A DNA stretch of 64,000 nt, from positions 21,120 through 85,119 of the forward strand of contig JAEELF010000037.1 of NCBI GenBank assembly GCA_016288815.1. Direction: 5' to 3'. A program made the translations under genes and the position numbers. Source of the DNA: Ruminococcus sp. (GTDB taxonomy: Bacteria; Bacillota; Clostridia; Oscillospirales; Ruminococcaceae). Shown here in pieces: positions 57,882 through 64,000 of the stretch; position 1 is the stretch's first letter, and each line of letters begins with the position of its first letter. The notes under the pieces are model-generated. The model made no database searches, was not told the origin of the DNA, and saw only the letters and a program-made list of their open reading frames with translations.

Positions 57882-57910
57882 CCCCCTCTGAGGTCAGTCC
57901 TCGGAGGGGG
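57882..57910 (+). terminator. hairpin after the lysis genes
   Basis: CCCCCTCTGAGG and CCTCGGAGGGGG pair with one wobble around TCAGT. No T-run follows, so termination may be weak. Confidence 0.5.
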
Positions 57911-57937
57911 TAAATACTATGAGAAGGAGATTCAGAT

Positions 57938-58678
57938 ATGAAGAGTCTGATACCGTGGATCGGTGGAAAGTCGATCCTTGCAAAGAGAATTGTTTCCTTA
58001 TTTCCGGAAAAGGTCGATAGATATATCGAGGTCTTTGGCGGAGGTGCTTCTGTCTTATTTTATAAAGATAAGCACGCGCCTTTTGAGGTATACAACGATG
58101 CTGATAGTCAGCTCGTTAACCTATTCCGTTGTGTTAAATATCACAGAAGTGAGCTCCAGAAAGAAATATCAGGATATATCAACTCAAGAGAGATATTTGA
58201 AGACATCCGTGTGCTTATAAAAATAAGAGGACTAACAGATATCCAGAAAGCTGCTATGTTTTACATTCAGACAAAAATCAGCTTTGGTGCTGATAGAAGA
58301 AGTTATGGCTGCATTAATAAGAATCTCTCACCTGATTATTTGGAAAACTTTGAAAACAGGTTGAAATCAGGTACAGGGGTAATAATCGAACATAAGGATT
58401 TTGAGAATCTCATATCTGTATATGATAGGAACAACAGCTTATTCTATTGTGACCCACCATATCATAAGACCGAGAAATACTACGATAATGAGTTCTCGGA
58501 AAAAGATCATCTCCGTTTAAACAACTGTTTAAAAAGCATTAAAGGGCGTTTTATCTTATCTTACAACGACGACTCTTTTGTACGGGAACTGTATAGGGAG
58601 TTTGATATTATTCCCGTCGAACGCCAGAACAATATGAGTTCAGGGAGGTTTAAGGAGCTTATAATTAAGAACTACTGA
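57938..58678 (+). CDS. Dam-like DNA adenine methyltransferase (D12 class)
   Basis: 246 residues: PWIGGKS (SAM-binding motif I region), YIEVFGGGASVLFYKDKHA, YNDADSQLVNLFRCVKYH, and catalytic FYCDPPYHKTEKYYDNEF. It lies at the right end of the prophage beyond the lysis genes, with AT-rich composition unlike the tail genes, so it is probably a cargo (moron) gene that protects phage DNA or alters regulation. Target sequence unknown. No partner restriction gene was seen. Confidence 0.9.
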   Translation: MKSLIPWIGGKSILAKRIVSLFPEKVDRYIEVFGGGASVLFYKDKHAPFEVYNDADSQLVNLFRCVKYHRSELQKEISGYINSREIFEDIRVLIKIRGLTDIQKAAMFYIQTKISFGADRRSYGCINKNLSPDYLENFENRLKSGTGVIIEHKDFENLISVYDRNNSLFYCDPPYHKTEKYYDNEFSEKDHLRLNNCLKSIKGRFILSYNDDSFVRELYREFDIIPVERQNNMSSGRFKELIIKNY

Positions 58679-58747
58679 TGTATTTTTTTTAGAACCCAAA
58701 TAACACATATCGTTATTTTAGCTGTAAAAAATATACAGGAGGAAGTT

Positions 58748-58945
58748 ATGATAAAATGCTGTTTAAAGGCTGTTTTAAAAGAGCATAATCTTACTCAAAA
58801 AGATCTTTGCGTTGCTATCGGAGCAAGACCTTCAACAATCTGCGACCTATGTAATAATAAAGCAGAGAACATTAAGCTCTCTCTCGCAGAAAAGATTTGC
58901 ACATATTTCAACTGCAAAATTTCAGATATATTTGTTATAAAATGA
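58748..58945 (+). CDS. XRE-family helix-turn-helix protein
   Basis: 65 residues: LKEHNLTQKDLCVAIGARPS, TICDLCNNKAENIKLSLAEK, CKISDIFVIK, a compact Cro/C1-type domain behind AGGAGGAAG. Last gene of the prophage, possibly controlling the methylase. Confidence 0.8.
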   Translation: MIKCCLKAVLKEHNLTQKDLCVAIGARPSTICDLCNNKAENIKLSLAEKICTYFNCKISDIFVIK

Positions 58946-58948
58946 TAT

Positions 58949-58986
58949 AAGCCCCTTGATTTTCGTTTCAAGGGGCTTATTTTTTA
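58949..58986 (+). terminator. terminator at the right end of the prophage
   Basis: AAGCCCCTTGA and TCAAGGGGCTT form an 11-bp stem, followed by ATTTTTT. Confidence 0.85.
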
Positions 58987-58989
58987 CAA

Positions 58990-59048
58990 GAAGTAAAATT
59001 TTTCGGATTTTGCGTGTCATTTTTTGGCGTTTTGCGCGTCCGGCAACA
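58990..59048. repeat. right prophage end with candidate transposase-binding repeats
   Basis: Viewed inward the end reads TGTTGCCGGACGCG, then CGCAAAACG and TGACACGCAAAATCCG. The last word matches the left end (TGACAGGCAAAAT). The element ends CA at 59047-59048. Confidence 0.6.
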
Positions 59049-59053
59049 GCCAT
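59049..59053. repeat. target-site duplication, right copy (GCCAT)
   Basis: Repeat of 26301-26305, immediately outside the CA of the right end. Confidence 0.85.
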
Positions 59054-59548
59054 TGTACGACTTCACATGGAAGGACAGAGAGTGTTGCAGAGCATAGCTG
59101 GAGAGTATCTCTTATGGCGTTGTTGTTGCGGAATGAGTTCCCTGATGTTGATATAAATAAAGTTGTAAATATGTGCCTTATTCACGACCTCGGAGAATGC
59201 TTTACCGGCGATATTCCTACTTTCATTAAAACTGATGCAGAGAGAGAAACAGAAGATTCGCTTTTGCAAAAATGGGTAAATTCAATGCCGACCGAAGTAT
59301 CCAATGACCTTACTGCATTATTTAGTGAAATGGAAGCTCAAAAAACAGCAGAAGCTAAGATATATAAAGCACTTGATAAACTTGAAGCACTGATACAGCA
59401 TAATGAGTCTCCACTAAATACATGGTCGGAAAATGAATTTGAGTTGAATAAGACTTATGCATTCGATGCTGTCGCTTTTTCAGAATGGCTGACTGAACTA
59501 AGAAAAGCGATTCTTGAAGATACAATCAGAAAAATCAATATGGAATAA
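59054..59548 (+). pseudogene. 3' fragment of the prophage-interrupted YfbR-like HD gene
   Basis: CTTSHGRTESVAEHSWRVSL starts the conserved N-terminal region of the HD family; the metal site is in MCLIHDLGECFTGDIP. With the 5' fragment at 26234-26308 it rebuilds a 188-residue HD hydrolase of the YfbR (dNMP 5'-nucleotidase) type. The first conserved His of the family (in RHC) is left on the other side of the prophage, so the fragment alone is probably inactive. Confidence 0.85.
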
Positions 59549-59606
59549 ATGATATAAATTCTGATTTACCACAGAAACATTTTTCTTAAATGAGAGATAT
59601 AAAAAA

Positions 59607-59634
59607 ACAGGGGTGCCCGCGCGGACACCCCTGT
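59607..59634 (-). terminator. terminator of the GGDEF gene
   Basis: ACAGGGGTG/CACCCCTGT stem with a 10-base loop; on the minus strand it is followed by seven T. Confidence 0.8.
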
Positions 59635-59732
59635 CGGTTTATCAGAAAAGTCAGATCGGCACATTTTTGCGGATGCTGAGCCCCTGCCGCAGTCTCACCG
59701 CTCAGCCGGGCGGGGGAGTGAAGCCGCAGCGC

Positions 59733-61391
59733 TCAATCCCCCGGAGGCACCTTATCCGATGCCGGGCGCAGTGCGATTTCCCGGTGCTTTTTTCTGTCCC
59801 GCTTGTTCTGGTACATCTGCTGATCGGCGCGCTGTACGACGGCTTGCACGGTCTTGTCCTCTGCGGGGCGGTAGACGGCAAAGCCCTTCGATATCCACAC
59901 CTGCTCCCACGGTTCCCCGGCGGACAGATTGATCTGCGCCGTGCGCCGGTCAAACTGATCGGTCAGCGCGTCCATGCTGTTGTAATCATCATGCATCAGG
60001 ATCACGGCGAATTCATCGCCGCCGATGCGGAAGACCGGGCTGTGCTTGAATATTTCGCAGATCGTGCCCGAGGCTGTCCGCAGATAGATATCGCCCTTGT
60101 CGTGCCCGTATTGGTCGTTGATCGCTTTCAGGCAGTCGCAGTCCAGCATCGCGATCGCAAAGGCGGGCTTTGAATCGCCGCGGTCGATCTGCGCCTGCAG
60201 CTCCGCGAGGGCATTGGCAAAGGCGCCCTTGTTCTTCACATGGGTCAGCGCGTCGGTGAACACCTGCCCGCTCAGATCGCTGATATGCGCCTTCACATTG
60301 TCCGAGAGGGTCCGGAAGGAGCGTGTGAGCCTGCCCAGCTCGTCGTCCCCGTCGTAGGGGAGCGACAGGTCATAATTGCCGCGTTCGACCTGCCCGGCTG
60401 CCTCGGTCAGCTGCTCGAGCGGCTTGGTGATGCGTCTGGTGTAGAGCATCAGAAAGAGGCTTGCGGCGATCAGCACGATCACGGCGCCCATCGCGATATT
60501 GCGGATGAGCCCCTGCCAGTCGCCCTTCGTTTCCGACACGGGCACCGTGACATTGAGCCACATGCCGTTGCTCAGGGTGCGCCGGACCGCCAGCTTCTCC
60601 TCGCCCTGATAGGTATACCGCACAAACCCGTCGCTGTCCGCTGTCTGCGTCGGGATCTCATAGGCGGATTCCAGCTCGGGTACGTCGATGTGCGGGTGAT
60701 AGAAGAGCTTGCCGTCGGGATCGCTCAGAAAGGCATAGCCGCTGTCGTAGAGACGGAGACCGTCCACCTCCGCAGCCATGACCGAATAATCGACCTCGAT
60801 GCCGACGACGCCGATAAACTGCCCATTCCAATAGACGGGCGCGTCGTAGGAGATGACGCGCACATCGAGATTGTCCGTGATGTACGGCGCGAGCCAGATC
60901 GGTGTGCCCTCATGCTTGGGAACAGTGAACCAGACCAGCTTTGACGTGTCGTTGACGTCATACTGTGTGATATCGGTGACCTCGTGCTCGACAAAGCCCT
61001 CGCCGGTCAGGTCGGTATACCAGAAGCCTTTGACGGCTGAGGAGACCGAGGGGTCGATGCGGTAATAATAGGTCAGCACGCCCTTGGTCTTGGACGCCAT
61101 CATGCCGAAATATTCCCGGGCATTTTCCATGTGCTTTTCGAGCTGCGGATCCGCCGTGCCCTCGAGGTCCTCCTCCACAAATGCGGAGACCCGGAGTACG
61201 GAATTCTGCACGCTGTCGAAATAATAATCAAGGCTGCGCACGCCGGATTCGCACAGCATCGCGAGCAGCCGGTCGGTTTTCGTGCTCTCGGTCCTGCGGA
61301 TGAAGACCGCACTGAGCAAAGTGACGATCACCAGTGCCGCAAGGATCACGGCGAGCATGGTGACGGTGATTCTTGTCCGTAAGGAATGCAT
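59733..61391 (-). CDS. Cache-HAMP-GGDEF diguanylate cyclase
   Basis: 552 residues from the ATG at 61391 behind GGGGAGGTAACAGG. Two membrane helices (about 8-30 and 295-318) bracket an extracellular double Cache sensor domain (FWYTDLTGEGFVEHEVTDIT, VISYDAPVYWNGQFIGVVGI). A HAMP linker (RRITKPLEQLTEAAGQVERG) leads to a GGDEF domain with an intact active site (FRIGGDEFAVIL). It should make cyclic di-GMP in response to an external signal. No RxxD inhibitory site is obvious. Confidence 0.9.
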   Translation of the reverse strand: MHSLRTRITVTMLAVILAALVIVTLLSAVFIRRTESTKTDRLLAMLCESGVRSLDYYFDSVQNSVLRVSAFVEEDLEGTADPQLEKHMENAREYFGMMASKTKGVLTYYYRIDPSVSSAVKGFWYTDLTGEGFVEHEVTDITQYDVNDTSKLVWFTVPKHEGTPIWLAPYITDNLDVRVISYDAPVYWNGQFIGVVGIEVDYSVMAAEVDGLRLYDSGYAFLSDPDGKLFYHPHIDVPELESAYEIPTQTADSDGFVRYTYQGEEKLAVRRTLSNGMWLNVTVPVSETKGDWQGLIRNIAMGAVIVLIAASLFLMLYTRRITKPLEQLTEAAGQVERGNYDLSLPYDGDDELGRLTRSFRTLSDNVKAHISDLSGQVFTDALTHVKNKGAFANALAELQAQIDRGDSKPAFAIAMLDCDCLKAINDQYGHDKGDIYLRTASGTICEIFKHSPVFRIGGDEFAVILMHDDYNSMDALTDQFDRRTAQINLSAGEPWEQVWISKGFAVYRPAEDKTVQAVVQRADQQMYQNKRDRKKHREIALRPASDKVPPGD

Positions 61392-61745
61392 CCTGTTACC
61401 TCCCCGCGAAAAAGAATGAAGAAATATGAATGTAGAAATATAGAATATAAAAAGAAGAAAGAATAGAGAATAAAGAATAATAGTGGAGTCCCATATTTGC
61501 AAGCAAACATGGGACAGATTTTGAAGGGACAAGCCACGCTGCACGTTCGGCAGATGGAGTGAAGGTGACGGAACAACTCCTAACTCACCCTCTCGCCCTC
61601 CTGCTCCTCACTCGCCCTCTCACTCCGAACCTGTTTTTCTTATTCTATCATACCATATTTTTTCAGAAAATGCAAGAGAAATCTGACATTGCGCAAATAA
61701 TTGACGGGCGGTGAACGACCGGCCGATGCGCCGGAAATCAGAACA

Positions 61746-61774
61746 CCGCCGCCTGCATACGGCACAGGCGGCGG
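61746..61774. terminator. GC-rich hairpin downstream of the Thr-rich secreted protein gene
   Basis: CCGCCGCCTG and CAGGCGGCGG pair perfectly around a 9-base loop; the T-run is on the plus-strand side. The rest of the 61392-61796 gap is AT/purine-rich low-complexity DNA (61410-61480) and a CTC-rich stretch near 61570-61630 with no gene. Confidence 0.5.
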
Positions 61775-61796
61775 CGTTTTTCGTGCGGAAAGCGGT

Positions 61797-64000
61797 TCAG
61801 CCTTCCGTTTTTTCCGGGAGCTCCGCTGTGTAGCTGCCGTTGAAGGTGATATAGCCCATGTCGGTCAGCACCTCGACCGACACCGTGACGGTTTTTGTCT
61901 CGCTGCCGATCGCCGCGGAATAGCTGACTGTGCCGGAGAGCGGGATGAGCACGGCAGCGTGAAGCTCCTGCTGATGGTGGACCGGCTCGCCCTCGTCATC
62001 CTCGGTGTCCCATTCGATCAGAATACTGATCTCGTCCTGATCTGTGAACTGAATCGGTCCGGTCCAGCTTGTTCCGTTCCGTGCCTGCTCGCAGCGCCCG
62101 TAGAGCCACAGATTGCTCCACGTCACGGTTTCCCCGCTCACAAGCTGACAGGATGTGCCCGGGATCGCGATGATATATGCATCCTCGTAATAGCAAACCT
62201 GCACCCGATCCGAGCTCTTGATGTTCGAGGATTCGATATACATGTAGCGGTCGGTCAGGTCAAATTCCAGTGTGCCGTCTGCACGCTCGACCTCATCGTC
62301 AAAGAAGATTTCCCTTGCCTTGTTTTCCGAGGTGTCGAAGAATGAGCAATCAATATGCACCTCGCCCCCGGTGGTATTGAGGTTCACGTCAAGCGAGGCC
62401 GTATAGGGCGTCATCGACGTGGGGTTTATCTCCTCAAACCAGATCTCACCGTAAAACGGCGGCAGATGTGCCACATCGTATTCGCCGTACAGCAGATCGT
62501 CTGCGATCTCCTGTGTGACCGGGCTCGGCGTGCCGGAGAAGGTCTGGATGTCGTAGTCCTTTAACGAATACTGATATTCCTTGTAATAAGCGGAGAGCGA
62601 GGGCGCCGTGCAGTGCGTGATGATGCCGTACCAATTCGCCTTTCCGGTGTTGTCCCGCAGGAGTCTGCCGCTGACGGTGAAGCCGCTGTAATCCCACTGA
62701 TAATCCTCGTCCAGCTCCTTCTCGCCGTCCGGGTATGTATAATAACCGATGTTGCTGCCCTTATTGCCGTAGACTGTCAGCTCAAAGGTGCCGTCCGCAA
62801 ACAGCCGGAAGTGCGGTGCATCGCCGAACATGAAGTCCACCTCGTCGTTCGGATTCGGATAGGGCTTGCGGTGACAGCCGCCGACCTCCGCATCGCCGTA
62901 GTAGCCGTCCAGAAAGCTGAACTGGATATCCCGCGGCTCGACGCGCAGTGTGCCCGTTTCCCCGGTCGTCTCCTCCGTCGTCTCGACCGTGGTCTCGGTC
63001 ACGGTGGTCTCGGTCGTTTCCGTTGTAGTCTCGATCGGAGGCTCGTTTGTGCTGTCTTCCGGCGGTTCGGAGGTATCGGGGGCATTCGTCTCCGTTGCCG
63101 CATCGGTCTGCTCCGTAACATCCGCCGTCATTTCGGAACCCGGCTCCGGCGTCTGAAGCTCCGTCTGTGCATCCGTCAGATCGGTGATATCGGTGGTTTC
63201 CGTGACGGTGGTCGTCGTTTCGGTGGATGTTGTCGTGGTCTCAACGGTGCGCTCGAAGGTCAGCTCCGCCTTTTCGGATTCCGGTCCGAAGAAGGTGAGG
63301 CTGTCAGCGTCGCCGGTGACGCACTCGCAGACCGTTGCCGTGACCGTGACGGCTTGGTTCTGCGGAATGAACATCTCATAGGCTGAGATGCGGACCTCCT
63401 CGCCGAGCTCCTCATACCGGATGTTGCGGATCGCACGCAGATGCCCGTCTACACAGACATTCAGCCGGATGCTGTCGGTTGCACGGTCGCGTGCCGTCGC
63501 GGAGCCTGGCAGCTTCACCCGGATGACGATCTCGTTGGTTTCCTCGTCATAGCGCAGATCGGGTGCGTCCGGGATCATCAGCAGATAGACCGTGTAGGAC
63601 GCGCTCCCGGTATTCCCGAAGCCCTGCCGCTCGATGACCGGATAGGCATCGTTTTTCGGATAGACGGCTGCACCGTTCCGGGTTTTGGCGGCAACATACT
63701 GCCGCTGCTGGTTGCGCGGGAATACAAAGCCGAAATCCTTGAAATTCTCCTTGATGCTTTCATCCTTCACGATCAGTGCCTGCCATGTGCCGGATTTTCT
63801 GTCTCCGTCGGGTCCGAAAATGACCGTCTCGGTCGCGGTGAAATCCTTGGCGTCCAGACTGACCTTCACCGACTGGTTTCCGGCGCTGAGCCTGATTCTG
63901 CGCTGCCGGTCCGGATAGCCGTTCTGCGAGACTTCCTTATAGTTTTTCAGCGCATAGGCAGAGAAGCCGATGATATCGGCATAGCTCGCGAGAAAGCTCC
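61797..64000 (-). CDS. large Thr-rich secreted protein, C-terminal part (runs off the window)
   Basis: The frame is open to the window edge, giving at least 734 residues; the N-terminus is missing. The visible start (ASYADIIGFSAYALKNYKEV) is followed by two or three beta domains with VSLDAKDFTATETVIFGPDG and VFPRNQQRQYVAAKTRNGAA. Then comes a Thr/Glu/Ser linker of over 100 residues with TTTxTE repeats, and a C-terminal beta region (FSFLDGYYGDAEVGGCHRKP, FRLFADGTFELTVYGNKGSN, GYITFNGSYTAELPEKTEG). No dockerin or LPXTG motif ends it. It is probably an extracellular multidomain protein; function unknown. Confidence 0.7.
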   Translation of the reverse strand, partial: SFLASYADIIGFSAYALKNYKEVSQNGYPDRQRRIRLSAGNQSVKVSLDAKDFTATETVIFGPDGDRKSGTWQALIVKDESIKENFKDFGFVFPRNQQRQYVAAKTRNGAAVYPKNDAYPVIERQGFGNTGSASYTVYLLMIPDAPDLRYDEETNEIVIRVKLPGSATARDRATDSIRLNVCVDGHLRAIRNIRYEELGEEVRISAYEMFIPQNQAVTVTATVCECVTGDADSLTFFGPESEKAELTFERTVETTTTSTETTTTVTETTDITDLTDAQTELQTPEPGSEMTADVTEQTDAATETNAPDTSEPPEDSTNEPPIETTTETTETTVTETTVETTEETTGETGTLRVEPRDIQFSFLDGYYGDAEVGGCHRKPYPNPNDEVDFMFGDAPHFRLFADGTFELTVYGNKGSNIGYYTYPDGEKELDEDYQWDYSGFTVSGRLLRDNTGKANWYGIITHCTAPSLSAYYKEYQYSLKDYDIQTFSGTPSPVTQEIADDLLYGEYDVAHLPPFYGEIWFEEINPTSMTPYTASLDVNLNTTGGEVHIDCSFFDTSENKAREIFFDDEVERADGTLEFDLTDRYMYIESSNIKSSDRVQVCYYEDAYIIAIPGTSCQLVSGETVTWSNLWLYGRCEQARNGTSWTGPIQFTDQDEISILIEWDTEDDEGEPVHHQQELHAAVLIPLSGTVSYSAAIGSETKTVTVSVEVLTDMGYITFNGSYTAELPEKTEG

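Larger units (their letters stand above)
26306..59048 (+). mobile_element. Mu-like transposable siphophage prophage, 32.7 kb
   Basis: The element begins TGTGAATTGACAGG and ends GGCAACA, so both ends read TGTnnn-type when viewed inward, and it is flanked by the 5-bp repeat GCCAT. It carries a MuA-type DDE transposase, a MuB-type ATPase, GemA, Mor and a gp27-like protein. The virion genes (SPP1-type portal, GP20 scaffold, Gp15, tape measure, distal tail protein) point to a long non-contractile tail. Every module needed for lysogeny, transposition, packaging, assembly and lysis is present with no broken gene seen except a possible amber in the tail tube, so the prophage may be functional. Confidence 0.9.

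Noticed and set aside
26301..59056. An 8-base match (GCCATTGT) at both prophage ends as a site-specific attachment core
   Set aside because: The TG...CA ends, the MuA/MuB genes and the lack of an integrase favour a 5-bp duplication; the extra bases TGT are the element's own first bases matching the target by chance.
1..64000. tRNA, rRNA or insertion sequences
   Set aside because: No cloverleaf with a recognisable T-loop, no rRNA segments and no IS transposase other than the phage MuA-type gene were seen by eye; a covariance-model scan would be decisive.

Overview
The window looks like the chromosome of a Gram-positive gut or rumen anaerobe close to Ruminococcus (Oscillospiraceae). The main reason is four dockerin loci: three secreted proteins that end in the same duplicated calcium-binding dockerin, plus one dockerin-tail remnant. 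LPXTG/sortase pilus genes, a SpoIVFB-like protease and a CwlD-like amidase fit the same picture and suggest a spore-forming lineage. No rRNA, tRNA or CRISPR array was seen.

Host left part (1-26305). The order is: the 5' end of a citrate synthase gene (minus strand); a three-gene ABC-2 exporter operon (minus); azlC-azlD; a possible orphan toxin/immunity pair; a small membrane protein plus a SpoIVFB-like site-2 protease; two dockerin proteins, one with a C-type lectin domain; a lipoprotein with a HEIWH metallopeptidase motif; a decayed sensor-EAL-beta-helix gene carrying a frameshift and two in-frame stops; a 955-residue BspA-type repeat protein with a dockerin; a sortase C/LPXTG pilin operon whose last gene is truncated; an unrecognised 479-residue protein; a serine-recombinase scar; cwlD; and a zinc-ribbon membrane protein.

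Prophage (26306-59048, 32,743 bp). This is a complete-looking Mu-like transposable prophage. It interrupts a YfbR-like HD-domain gene and is bracketed by a 5-bp target duplication (GCCAT), with TG...CA ends. The left module is replication and control: a CI-type S24 repressor, a divergent early promoter, small early genes, a MuA-like DDE transposase, a MuB-like ATPase, a MazG-like protein, a DnaC-like loader, GemA and Mor. The right module is morphogenesis: gp27-like protein, a NusG paralogue, terminase, SPP1-type portal, a MuF-type minor capsid protein with a toxin-like C-terminus and its candidate immunity gene, scaffold, capsid, connectors, tail tube, Gp15, tape measure, distal tail protein, tail tip genes, holin, M23 endolysin and a Dam-type methylase. 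The tail genes look like those of a siphovirus rather than contractile Mu.

The most unusual observations are these: a two-loop dockerin domain on the phage distal tail protein, in a host rich in dockerin proteins; three copies of a roughly 68-nt structured RNA element with compensatory base changes, each just upstream of an early phage gene; the MuF toxin/immunity cassette; and an in-frame amber codon followed by a 25-codon acidic extension of the tail tube gene.

Host right part (59054-64000). The 3' half of the interrupted HD gene is followed by a minus-strand Cache-HAMP-GGDEF diguanylate cyclase and the C-terminal part of a large Thr-rich secreted protein that runs off the window.
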